Under the pieces are notes generated by a model. That model made no database searches. It worked only from the letters and a program-made list of their open reading frames with translations, and was not told the DNA's origin. Below, piece by piece: positions 23,680-34,007 of a stretch of DNA of 64,000 nucleotides. The stretch is from positions 8,139,501 through 8,203,500 of the forward strand of contig CAMRHE010000011.1 in assembly GCA_947044405.1 (NCBI GenBank), given 5' to 3'. The translations under genes were made by a program, and so were the position numbers. This stretch comes from Leptodactylus fallax (Eukaryota; Chordata; Amphibia; Anura; Leptodactylidae). The stretch's first letter is position 1; every line of letters begins with the position of its first letter.

Positions 23680-26030
23680 TGAAGGCCTTCTCCGCATCCA
23701 GGGAAAGTAACATCATGGGGGTTGGGAGCGATGAGCATGATGGATCGCAGATAAGGCCCTCAAGGTATTATCACAGGCCTCCCTATGAGATATAAAGCCC
23801 ACCTGATCACGGTGCACCAGTCCTCCATATTTTGACCCAATGTTAGTGATAAGCTTGGCATAGAACTTTGCATCACTATTGATGGGGGATATGGGTCTAT
23901 AACTTGGGCAGAGCAGGGTATCTTTGCCCTCCTTAGGGAGTACAGTAACATGTGCGTGTAGGAAAGAGGGGGGAGGGAAAGGTGTGTCTGGTGACACAGA
24001 GTTGAAAGCTCGTAGCAGAAGGGGAGTTGAGGTCTGTTTGCAAGGTTTTGTAAAAACAGGCTGCAAATCCTCCGGGACCGGGGCTTTTGCCCATCTGTAG
24101 CAATGAGATGTCAAGTTCCAGTTCCTAAGCAGTAAAGGGAGTCTCTAGAAGGGCAATATCATCAGATGCAAGAGAGGGGATGGCCATATTTGCTATATAC
24201 TGGGGAAGGGGAGTAATGTATTGGGCTTCGGGTTAGCGGCTCGTGGGGAAGGAAGGCCATATAGAGAGCCATAATAGTCGCGAAACTCCATCGCTATGTC
24301 TGCATTGAGATTGGAGGTATCACCTGACGGGCGCTTGATGGCCATAATGTGAGAGGTGGCCTGTCACTCCCGGACTGCACACGCCAGTAGACACCCACGC
24401 CTTGTGCTTAAACAAGGACCTGATCTCCTGACGAGTGGCAGTCAGAGAGGCAAGAGTAGATTCCTGAAGGGTTTGTTTGTGCTGAGCCTCCAGAGTAGTA
24501 AAATCTTGGAGACAGTGGCGTAACTAGGAATGGCTGGGCCCCAAGGCGAACATTTGACATGACCCCAGACCCCAGAGTATAATGATCGGAGACCCAGGGG
24601 AGGATAGAAACATAGAAAACACTGCAACTTACCTCTCCCTCGCTCCGGTGCACTCCCGTGCGCTACCTCGGCCATCTTCAATGTCGGACCGGATCTTGCG
24701 CGATCCAGGCCGGCGTCGCGACGTATAATGACGTCGGCTGACGTCTGGGACGTCACCAAACAGGCCCGAAGCCTGCGGAGCGGCGGAGAGGTGAGTTACA
24801 GTGTTTTTTATGTTCGCTCACCTCCCCTGGACCTCCGATTGTTATACTCCGGGGTCTCAAAAGACCCCGGAGTATAACGATAGCAGTGATTGTGGGGTTC
24901 GCGGTAGCAACTGCCCCAGGGCTCCGGGCCCCGTAATGTTCCGGGCCCTGTGGCAGTCGTTACCACTGCTACCCCGGTAGTTACGCCCCTGCTTGGAGAA
25001 GTGAGTTGAATCTCAGAATCGCTTCCCTCTTGATTCTAGCCCCCTGTTTGATCAGAACACCTCTAAGGACACATTTCAGGGCTTCCCATTGTATAGGGGG
25101 AGCCGTAGTATCAGTAGAGTGATCCAGAACAAAATTGGAGACAGTGAGTTTGAGATCTGCCTGACATTGAGCATCAAGCAACAACGATTCATTGAATTTT
25201 CTAAGAATTGGCACGTTTGTCGCGGAGGGAGAAGCTTGAATGAGCAAAAGACAGGTGAGTGGTCAGAGAGGAAAGCTGAGCCTATCTTAGCCACCGACAC
25301 CTGTGGCAATAGAGCGTGAGAAATGAAAATGTAGTCTACCCTGCTATATGAACTGTGAGGATGGGACTAGAAAGTAAAATCTTTGTCAGCAGGAAAGAGA
25401 ATACGCCAGGCATCACACAGTAGCATAGAATGGAGCAACTTGCAGAGTTTGTTTAGCGCATTATAGGGTACATGTATTTTGCCTTCAGAGGTGTCTAGAA
25501 CAGAATTGAAGTCACTGCACAGAATATTGTGACCCCTAGAAAAGGATTGGAGGGTAGAGAGAGAGTGGAAATTAGGAAAGGGACCTGATTGGCGTTGGGG
25601 GAATATACATTAGCTATAGTTTATACTAACCCATAGATTTCGCAAATCTGGCGTTCTGATCTACCTGGGAGTCAAGTATCTTAACTGGTAGGTTTTTATT
25701 AAAAAAATATAGCTACCCCCTTGGACTTTCCCTGCGAAGTACTGCTATGTGATCACAGAGGGAAATAACGATTCTTGATCGTGGGCATGTGTGTCTCCAG
25801 AAAGTGTGTTTCTTGCAGACAAAGAATGTGAACCTTGCGCTTGTGAGCATCACATAAAATGTGGGAACGCTTCTATTTAATCCCTTGACATCGAAGGATG
25901 AGATAGTAATGTCTGCTATGTATAGCAAATGGGTAGGGCAGCGAGGATAAGACAGGTAGAAAAGGTAGGAGAGATGTAAACAGAAGATACCGATAAGAGA
26001 CCAGGGAAGGAAAAAGGAAGTCAAGAGGGA
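23680..26030 (-). pseudogene. LINE ORF2 remnant (endonuclease and partial RT)
   Basis: Minus-strand pieces: the endonuclease start (SFDVKGLNRS, 25900s), the endonuclease end with SDHSPV (about 25240), a linker with a WEALKCVLRGVLIKQGAR-type motif (about 25100-25050), then after the hAT insertion an RT block (SYRPISPINSDAKFYAK, then DQVGF, 23713-24114) ending at DAEKAF. Frames shift repeatedly and the RT core after DAEKAF is missing. It cannot encode an active enzyme. Confidence 0.8.
24513..24991. mobile_element. hAT-type MITE inserted in LINE ORF2
   Basis: Terminal inverted repeats CAGTGGCGTAACTA and TAGTTACGCCCCTG, with an exact 8-bp duplication CTTGGAGA (24505-24512, 24992-24999), which is diagnostic of hAT. 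The body contains an inverted AGACCCC/GAGTATAA module also found in two other elements of this window. No transposase. Confidence 0.92.
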
Positions 26031-26307
26031 AGAAGAGAAGAGAAACAGAGGGCAGAAAGGGCACCTTCAGTAGGTCTACAGGGTGGGAGCGCACGTCTCC
26101 AGACAATCCCACACAGCGGGATCCACACTATGTGGGGAAGAGGAAGGTGAATACGTGCCAGGCAATTATATATAAAGAGAAGTGAGTCAGAGAGAAAGAA
26201 AGCTACCCGGCCCTTATAGGAAAGCAGCTGAGAAGAAATGTGAATGGGGAATCTACACCACATGTACAATTATGAAAACAGGCAAATAATACAGGTAAAT
26301 TAAACTA

Positions 26308-26520
26308 GAGTCCCTGATAGCTTATCCATGTTGTGGAGTCAAAAGCTTATAACCTGACTTTAAATTCATCCATTTTTTTTTAGAAATGACTCATATGAAA
26401 GCTGAAACCCTCCCAAATGATTTTTTGGTTAAGAAAATAAATTGGCTTCACTGCTGAAATATTGATCATTTAATGAACATAGAAAGGTCAGATTTTGGCA
26501 AGACAAAAGTTTTATCGCAC
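26308..26520. repeat. Left terminal inverted repeat of nested Tc1
   Basis: Pairs with 43840-44054 over most of its length (AGCTTATCCATGTTGTGGA near 26318, then TTATAACCTGACTTTAAAT). Confidence 0.88.
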
Positions 26521-26620
26521 ACATAAAGTAATGTGAAAATCAAACCAATAAATCTGTTCAAAAACAAAGATATGTTTTATAATATTGGTGAATGAAGTTG
26601 TGGTGCTATTAGAGCCATAT

Positions 26621-27690
26621 TTAATATTTTGTGTGACTTCCATGAGCTTGAAGGACTGCATCCATGCGTTTCAACAATGATTCATACAATTTATTGATGA
26701 AGTCATCAGGAATAACAAAGAATGCAGTCTTACGTGCCTCCCAGAGTTCATCAAGATTCTTTGGTTTTGTCTGCCAAGCTTCCTCTTTCATCCTACCCCA
26801 AACATGCTCAATGATGTTCATGTCTGGTGACTGGGCTGGCCAGTCCTGGAGCACCTTGATCTTCTTTGCCTTGAGGAACTTTAATGTAGAGATGGATGTA
26901 TGAGATGGAGCACCATCCTGCTGCAAAATTTGACCCCTTTTATGATTGGGAATGTAAGAGGAAGCTAATACTTCTTGATATTTTAGGCTATTGATATTGC
27001 CTTCCACCTTGCAAATGTTTCGCACACCCCCATACTGAATGTAACCCCAGACCATGATCTTTCCACTACCAAACTTAACTGTTTTCTGGGTGTATCTTGA
27101 ATCCATACGGGCTCCAGTAGGTCTCCTGCAGTATTTGCGGTGGCTGTGGAGTAATTCAACTGAAGATGCATCTGAGAAATCCACCTTCTGCCACTTTTCC
27201 AGTGTACATCCATTTAGCAGGCTGTGGGCTTTGGCAAATGCCACACTTTTTTTAATTGCCTTTTGTTTAGTGCTGGCTTCTGGGCTCTGATTCGACCATG
27301 GAGGCCATTTCGAGACAGAATCCTACAAACTGTTCTAGTTGACACAGGGACTTGAGGTGACCAGGCCTGTTGGAGCTCTGCTGCAGTGGAAGAGGGGCTG
27401 GCTTTTGATTTTCTAACCAACAAACGTTCCTCCTGAGCAGTTGTCTTGCGGGGTCTGCCGGACCTGGGCTTGTCAAAAACATCTCCAGTCTGCTCAAATC
27501 TTTTTTTAATTCTTTGTACTTGACACAGAGACACATTAAAGGTGCCAGCCACCTCTGCAGTGGATCTGGTCTTCAGCCTCTTAATAATCAAGGCTTTGGT
27601 TGCAGGGTTGATTTTTGGCATGTTGTCAGAGGTGAAGTTGCAGTTCAAGTGAAGGTATGGGGTGCTGGAGTTCTTTTTATACACACCCAC
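26621..27690 (-). pseudogene. Tc1-like transposase (one frameshift)
   Basis: The N-terminal part, 27690-27214, has a helix-turn-helix DNA-binding region (Met at 27618, MPKINPATKALII) and the GRPRK AT-hook-like motif. The C-terminal part, 27244-26621, carries the DDE catalytic domain: first Asp in FSDAS, second in QQDGAPSH, third in SPDMNIIEHVW. The two parts overlap in different frames at the T7 run 27247-27253 (an A run on the coding strand). The enzyme would cut and paste at TA sites. Apart from this shift the frame looks complete, near the usual 340 residues. Confidence 0.9.
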
Positions 27691-28019
27691 TATTTAACCG
27701 ATCAATTAGTGAGCACAGGTGAGGCTTTAACTCTAGAAGTCCCAGAAATTTCGAGCTCCCCCTTGAAGTCCTGAAAGAGGGTCAAATGACCCTTAGTCCA
27801 AACTGACAACTCTGATGGCTCCAATTAGCATTTCCTTTCATTTGTAAATGTGGCCATTGTCTGAGGAATCTGCAGGGGGGAATTGTGTTGATCCACCTCA
27901 GGTCTTGTAAGAGAGTGTAAAGAAAAAAATGTAAGCTGCTCCTGAGTGTCTGCCCACCCCCCAGCTGCATTGTTGTGCTGGGAATATTTGCTAACACCTT
28001 AGCAAATTTGCATGCAGCC

Positions 28020-28920
28020 TTTTGTGCTGTGGGGGATGTGACTGCTTCTCAAAGTAGTCTGCGATTTGAAATCAAAGTACATCTGTAATGTCCTCCCATA
28101 TCTTGGCAAGGACCCCAGTCGTCCCAGCGGGGAGAGACTGTCCGAAACTGTAGTGATGAGGCTGATGGAATCATTCATGGACAAGGGCAGAACTGTAACC
28201 ACGAACAATTTCTTTACATCATTGTCACTTGCACAATGACTGCTTAGCCGGAAAACCACTATCCTCGGCACAGTCAACAAGAGTCGCCGGGAAATTCCTT
28301 AATCCGCTAGACAGATGGACCGCACTGAATTCACCACTCAGGTGTTTTCAACCACTGATGCCACACTGACAGTGTATGCACCCAAACGAAAGAAGGCCGT
28401 CTACATTCTCAGCAGCATGCACAGCGTGGTTGAGACTAAGGATACCAACAAAAGAAAGCCAAACACGGTCACACAATACAACCACACAAAGTGCGGTGTG
28501 GATGTAATGGACCAAATGGTGCGGGAGTACAGCCTGCATGCAGGAACACGGAGATGGCCATTCGCCGTGTTCTACAACATGATTGACATGGCAGCACTGA
28601 ATGCTCATGTTCTTTATCAGGCATGCACTGGGGTGCAGGAGAGACGGGTGGACTTCCTGGTTGAGTTTGCAAAAGAGTTAGGTGGCTCTCATGTGACTGA
28701 AAAGAAGGCACGCAAGGAGAAACTCCTTCGGCAACAACCTTCCACACCCAGCCCTGGCAAAAGGGCGAAGTGTCAGGTCAACCATCGATGCACGAACAAT
28801 TGTGCAACTGAGAGATGTGTTTACTGCTACAAATACACGTGTGGCAAATGTACCAGGGACATACCCAGGCAGTGGCAGGTATGTTCCGACAGTGCAGACA
28901 GACTGCTGAGTGAGTGCTGA
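28020..28920 (+). pseudogene. piggyBac transposase, C-terminal half (degraded)
   Basis: The open part at 28315-28920 (201 aa) includes GVDVMDQMVREYSLH, with the third catalytic Asp, and ends in a cysteine-rich zinc domain (CTNNC, CVYCYKYTCGKC), typical of piggyBac transposases. Upstream, 28020-28310 reads through shifted frames and stops. In the segment normally carrying the second catalytic Asp (TTxNFFTS near 28198) the residue is Asn. The N-terminal half is not recognisable. Inactive. Confidence 0.85.
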
Positions 28921-29069
28921 AATGCTAGTCACACAAGAAGGACATGCCACTCACACACACACACGCAGCCCCCCACAGCAGCCTATTGTAAATATGTGTG
29001 GAATTGTTTTATTCCTTGTATTTTTTTTATTATTTTCATAACAAAAATAAAAAGCATAGAAACAAATAA

Positions 29070-29074
29070 CAGTT
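29070..29074. repeat. ERV copy 2 target duplication (left)
   Basis: CAGTT, repeated at 41110-41114. A 5-bp duplication is produced by the retroviral integrase. Confidence 0.9.
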
Positions 29075-29109
29075 TGTTAAAGATGAATATTAATAATTAA
29101 TATTCATCA

Positions 29110-29127
29110 CTCCTGGCTGACTCGTCA
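29110..29127 (-). other. Fossil PBS-like sequence inside the LTR (3' LTR)
   Basis: On the coding strand TGACGAGTCAGCCAGGAG, preceded by TTAACATAA just as the working PBS is. It matches the recalled complement of the vertebrate tRNA-Arg(ACG) 3' end at 16 of 18 bases, both differences being transitions. Copied in the 5' LTR at 40028-40045. Confidence 0.6.
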
Positions 29128-29528
29128 TTATGTTAAGGGTGATGTTAACAATTACTATTTCCTCCCTTTTGACTTGTTTCACCATTAGGTATGAGAGATC
29201 TGGGTGTTACTACTAATTAATATTCACCAATTTCCCTCCTTTCTCCTTAGGTATATCTACTTATCTGTTTCCTTGACTGGTTTGCATGTACGATAATTTA
29301 CCCCACAATATTAATCATAAAATACGTTTATTATTAATATGATGGAACTAGGTTATAGAATAATACAAAACAGTATTAACACAGTGCAATACAATAAGTA
29401 CAGAACCCAATTAAAAACCTACAGATATCGCTACATACACACACACATACAACCCCTGGACAATTTACTAACTGACCCTTTCTGTAAGGAACACAGCAGT
29501 AGTAATACAGATTAATAAAGGGTGACTG

Positions 29529-29577
<49 letters not shown>

Positions 29578-29673
29578 GAATAGAGAGAGAGAAAGGTATA
29601 CTTAAGTCTTATTAAGCATGCTCTGGTGGTATATGGAGCTTGTCTAGGTGAAGCTGGTCAATCCATGGGGTCT

Positions 29674-29805
29674 GGTGAAGAGAGAAGATCAAGAGAGCTG
29701 GTGAAGAGAGAAGATCAAGAGAGCTGGTGAAGAGAGAAGATCAAGAGAGCTGGTGAAGAGAGAAGATCAAGAGAGAGCTGGTGAAGAGAGAAGATCAAGA
29801 GAGAG
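29674..29805. repeat. 26-bp tandem repeats in LTR
   Basis: About five units of GGTGAAGAGAGAAGATCAAG plus six bases, downstream of the TATA tract in the transcribed direction. The 5' LTR has the same array at about 40587-40718; copy 1 has no array. Confidence 0.85.
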
Positions 29806-30194
29806 AGAAAGGGCTTTTGGCCCATTATATATATGGCCCACAACTCCGCCCACCTAGATGTTGTCACTCCAATCAGGCTCTTGGTATTGTAATATAAGTT
29901 TAGATGCAATACTTCTTATGAGTCTTGGGATGGCGCTCTAACACTTAAAATTGATCCGTGGCCTAGGGCTAATGACCTACCTCCCCCATCTGCTCTGGGT
30001 CTGATTTAACATCACTATGGTGGCCTCATTAGCATATTCCATCTCATTATGTTAAACAAAAGACTTCCTGGCCCATGCGGGATGTCTGTTAGAAAACCGG
30101 TTTTGTAGCCTGCAGACAATAGCTCAGAAGTTCTGAATGGACAGCCAGATAAATATATATATATTAATGTCTGTGGTAAGCACTTCCCTTTACA

Positions 30195-30207
30195 ATCCCC
30201 CTGTTGT
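30195..30207 (-). promoter_or_regulatory. Polypurine tract, ERV copy 2
   Basis: Reads ACAACAGGGGGAT on the coding strand, directly upstream of the 3' LTR. Confidence 0.8.
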
Positions 30208-31311
30208 CGGGAACACGACAATGTAATTTGAGGAAGTGTTTGTTTGGTCGTTATTGCCCCCTCAGCCCTATTCATTCCTGGCAATGGTTCAGGATGGAGT
30301 GAAGTATAATTTGGATTTAGGTACCAAGACATCGATCGTTTCCAGGGACACTTTCCCACCTATGACTGTCGCCCAATATCCTTTGCTCACAGAAAACGTC
30401 TTTTGCGCGTCCTGATTTACGGTGTCAGTGATACTTTCTACGGTCCACCCCAATATGTCACACTGACCTGGACGGGAACATTTTTATCCATCCCACAGAT
30501 AGTCAGGTAAGACCTTTAAACCACAGTCCATTGTCACGGTACATGCAGCACCACCTTTTGGTCCGGACTGAAGCTCTCGCAGGGTTAGACCACCTTGCCA
30601 CATGACACCAACTGTCCTATAGGACCGCTACCTGTACTTAAGCACAGGTCACCAGTGAAGTTGTCACCGGCCTCCATGAACAGAAAAACCTGGACTTTTA
30701 TCAAGGCAGGTCTGTGAACCTGCATCTGAAATGATGTCTCAGAACCTAAAATCGAATTGTGGGGAGAGGCACTGCTTCCCATGTCCCCTGTACCTGACAT
30801 TCAATCCATCCATTATGAACCATACCATTTTATATGGCCGAGGTGGCAATTACCTTACAGTGTAGGGGTACCTTACCTGTCCCTAAGGATCCTTACACCC
30901 CTTTACCTAACAGAAATTAATGTAACATATATATATATATCCCACTCATCCACCAAACACACAAATTCCCACCCCCCTATAGATCAAGGCGATAAAAATA
31001 AAAGGATGTGCTGGTATTGGTGCACATAGAGACTCCTGCCACAAGAGCACGTGTTTCCTACTCATCCATAAACACATGAATCTTCAGACCCAGGTGTAGA
31101 TGGGAATTACACTAAAAGATGCAAATGCAAGTATGTCTATACACAAACACACTCAGTGTTCAGTGTGGGAGGCGTATGTTGTTGTACAGACCATAACAGG
31201 CACTTACACCTGAAGTGTCTATGTGCACACACAAAAATGCAAAATAATACAAGAATATGAAAATTACATTGAAAACATTATTTACAAGTTAAGGCTGGGA
31301 CTGTATTGGTA
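30208..31311 (-). other. ERV copy 2 region between env and 3' LTR
   Basis: 1.1 kb without a supported gene. A 71-codon frame at 30800-30585 corresponds to 7334-7549 of copy 1. Confidence 0.6.
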
Positions 31312-33987
31312 TCAAGTCCTTAGTCCCTGCTTTCGGGTAAGTTCGTGATGTACGGCCTGGCCCTGTTGAAGCTCACGGGTCAGGCCTTTTATCTTCCTAT
31401 AGATGAAGATCATTCCTATATACATAATGGCCACTAGGACGAGGAGGACTATGACTGGGTGTACAAGCAGATTGAAGAATGATGTTGCTTTGGGGCTATA
31501 TCCGAACAGACTCTCCCACCAAGATACGGCTGAGTCCTTCTCCAGGGCATGAACCATCTCTGTTATCTTTGACTGGTCATGTTTCAATAAGATGGTGGCC
31601 TGCTTTTCAGAGTCTTTGAGCTTCTCTATGACACTTTCCTCCTTATTGAAGTCTAGTAGCAGGTGTCTCAGTTTTCTGCCAAAACCAAGAGGGATCCTCT
31701 GGAGCCTTACAGGAGTATCTGGACGGATATCCAACCTCTTCTCTGGGGTAATCGGTGTTCTCCCCTTCTGCTCTGCTACATCGACACCTATAACGGGATA
31801 AAGGGTACAATATGCTCCTGGGAGGAGTTCACCTCTTTCGGTGCAGTTAGTTGTATAAATGGTATATGATACATTAACGGACTGGTACCAACACCAATAA
31901 CCTTGACCCAAGTACTTCAAACTAGATGGAGGTATTGAGCTGCTTTTCATCTCACAGAACCCCTCATTATCCCAACACTGGTGTCTGAGCACCCGATCAT
32001 GATCCCCTTGGCAGAGGATAGCATCCTCTTTCCTCCAACATCCATCTGTATCAAACAGATAAGGATGGCCGGTCTCATAGGTCAGGATATCTGAGGAGAG
32101 CTGTGGATGTAACACTGTTCTGTTATTCATCATTATACCTAGGTTGATAGCACTATACCCACGTCTCACGTTGCCAGAGACAGGTGCCAGGGATGAAGCA
32201 GTGCAAGTGAGATTATGGCACCCATGCCACTGAATGACCCACCAGTTAGTATGGTTGGCAGCAAAAGGAGTGATAAAAGGACTCACCCTTTGCTGGAGGT
32301 TAAAAGGGTAGTGTCCATTATACAGTGAGGACACAATATGTTTAAGGTTGCTGGAAAGTTCACCCTGCACCTGAGTACATGCCAGAGCAAGCTGAGCTCT
32401 ATCCTGTTCTTCCAGGAGACCCACGACTAATAGTCTAAACTTCTCTCGTAACGCAGAAGATAGGGAGCTAGTGGCATCTATATGTGAGTGTTGTAAATCC
32501 TCCAAAACATGATTTACATCAACCTGGGTCTTGAGGCCTTCCCCAGTATGTTTCGCCAGATTCCCGAGTTTGTTTCTCAGGACTTCCAGGTCCATAGTGT
32601 TCAGTGCCCCTATTCCCATTGCACCTCCTCCTAAACCCATGGCAATCAAATCCCTTCTCCCCCTGTACTTCCTGTATCTGGTAGCATCCTTCCTTACTTC
32701 TTGTCCCATCTCTACCCATCCTTTTATCATATCGATCTGATTCCTCACAAACTCCTCACATCTATGGTCCCAGTGGTCTACTCTAAAATCATCAACCGAA
32801 ATCCTCCAGGTATATAGGACGAATTTGGTTTTGGTGATGATTTTCCAGGGAGATGCTAACTGTGGAGCTATGGGATCAGCCATTTGATAGGTTGGGGCAT
32901 TACAGGAATCCCTGTGGGGTTTTACTGGCTGAAGAACTTCAGTTTCATAAGGGACCCTTACCACAGTCACACATACTTTACCTCTTCCTTTAAATGGATA
33001 CCATTGGTCACCTTCTCCAGTCTCTAATACGAGATTCCGGATGGGTTTAGTTGTGGAAAGATAAACCCACTGTGTAAATGTCCAACACCCCTCATCGACT
33101 GCCTCACAAAATGGCCATTTAAATGAACCATCAATATTGATAGCAAAGTTAATATCTCTGCCTCTGGGATCCTTCCAATCAGAAGATACATATCTATTCC
33201 GGTATTCCTCAGTCATAGGGGTCCCATCCATCCATACATCAATTATTGGAGAATCCACTCCGTTACAGACTATATCCCATCTCCATGGGTTAGAGTCTAA
33301 CATTACCATCTGAGTGTCTGGTTCCCAGTGTGCATAGGTGATGAAATAATGTCCTGTCACATCTGGTACACAAGCATCCCTCATAATGGTAATCATAAAA
33401 GATCGAATGGATGGAGATCCCTCCAGCTGAGTATACCTCTGATCCTTCGCATCAGCTCGTACCTTCAAAACTGTGGCTCTGTATAGGCCTTCAAGTTTTA
33501 CTGGGCCGCTCTGATTGTTCCATAATACTTGTCCAGATTTACTGCAGTTTAACTTTAAAATCAATATGCTGGTCCTTAAATAGTCCGTGGACACATGTCC
33601 TTGAGCATATTTGGATTCCCTAGTTATTACCATATGAGAATCCCTTAGCATACAGTACGCCTTCAGGGTGCCCTTTACTGGTATGGGTCTATCAAAGTAT
33701 GTCCTAACTCTTAAGCTATCCTGACTGGTATGTTTCAGAAAAGTGGCTTTTAGAATGTACCATCCACTGTACTCTGCCCCAGTGACATCTTCAGGACTCA
33801 GGACTCCTGCTTTGGTGCACAGCACCTTTGTTGTGTTTACTATCACTGGCCTATAAGGATGTAAGTGGGGATTTCTAGACACCCATCTTACTGATTTGAT
33901 AGCTGTTGGTTCTGTGATCTGGTAAAGAATAACATGATAATATGAAATGTTTTGATACACCTTTGACCTACTACCCCCCCCCTTCAC
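31312..33987 (-). CDS. env: Retroviral Env glycoprotein, ERV copy 2 (long open frame)
   Basis: Uninterrupted 891-codon frame for a membrane fusion glycoprotein. The surface subunit is about residues 1-444, with many N-x-S/T sites. A basic RGRR motif near residue 442 (about 32665-32654) is a likely furin site and is followed by a glycine-rich hydrophobic fusion-peptide-like stretch. The transmembrane subunit is long (about 446 residues), with an anchor near the end (IVLLVLVAIMYIGMIFIY) and a short tail. I see no CX6CC motif of gamma-type Env. The frame opens at a GTG with no signal peptide; the nearest ATG (34003) is in another frame across a C9 run (33974-33982 on the + strand), so the true N-terminus is uncertain or spliced. 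It lies 20 bp after the pol stop. Confidence 0.88.
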   Translation of the reverse strand: MKGGGSRSKVYQNISYYHVILYQITEPTAIKSVRWVSRNPHLHPYRPVIVNTTKVLCTKAGVLSPEDVTGAEYSGWYILKATFLKHTSQDSLRVRTYFDRPIPVKGTLKAYCMLRDSHMVITRESKYAQGHVSTDYLRTSILILKLNCSKSGQVLWNNQSGPVKLEGLYRATVLKVRADAKDQRYTQLEGSPSIRSFMITIMRDACVPDVTGHYFITYAHWEPDTQMVMLDSNPWRWDIVCNGVDSPIIDVWMDGTPMTEEYRNRYVSSDWKDPRGRDINFAINIDGSFKWPFCEAVDEGCWTFTQWVYLSTTKPIRNLVLETGEGDQWYPFKGRGKVCVTVVRVPYETEVLQPVKPHRDSCNAPTYQMADPIAPQLASPWKIITKTKFVLYTWRISVDDFRVDHWDHRCEEFVRNQIDMIKGWVEMGQEVRKDATRYRKYRGRRDLIAMGLGGGAMGIGALNTMDLEVLRNKLGNLAKHTGEGLKTQVDVNHVLEDLQHSHIDATSSLSSALREKFRLLVVGLLEEQDRAQLALACTQVQGELSSNLKHIVSSLYNGHYPFNLQQRVSPFITPFAANHTNWWVIQWHGCHNLTCTASSLAPVSGNVRRGYSAINLGIMMNNRTVLHPQLSSDILTYETGHPYLFDTDGCWRKEDAILCQGDHDRVLRHQCWDNEGFCEMKSSSIPPSSLKYLGQGYWCWYQSVNVSYTIYTTNCTERGELLPGAYCTLYPVIGVDVAEQKGRTPITPEKRLDIRPDTPVRLQRIPLGFGRKLRHLLLDFNKEESVIEKLKDSEKQATILLKHDQSKITEMVHALEKDSAVSWWESLFGYSPKATSFFNLLVHPVIVLLVLVAIMYIGMIFIYRKIKGLTRELQQGQAVHHELTRKQGLRT

Positions 33988-34007
33988 CCAACTCTATACT
34001 CATGACC

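Larger units (their letters stand above)
29075..30194 (-). repeat. 3' LTR of ERV copy 2
   Basis: 1120 bp, TG...CA ends on the coding strand. Contains AATAAA (29332-29327), a GATA microsatellite (about 29530-29577), five 26-bp repeats (about 29674-29805) and a TATA tract (about 29826-29834). Near its terminal end lies a tRNA-Arg PBS-like stretch (29110-29127). Confidence 0.93.

Noticed and set aside
23220..23738. 172-codon minus-strand frame with hydrophobic stretches
   Set aside because: It spans the LINE poly-A tail, the target duplication and an older repeat; it is an accident of T-rich sequence.
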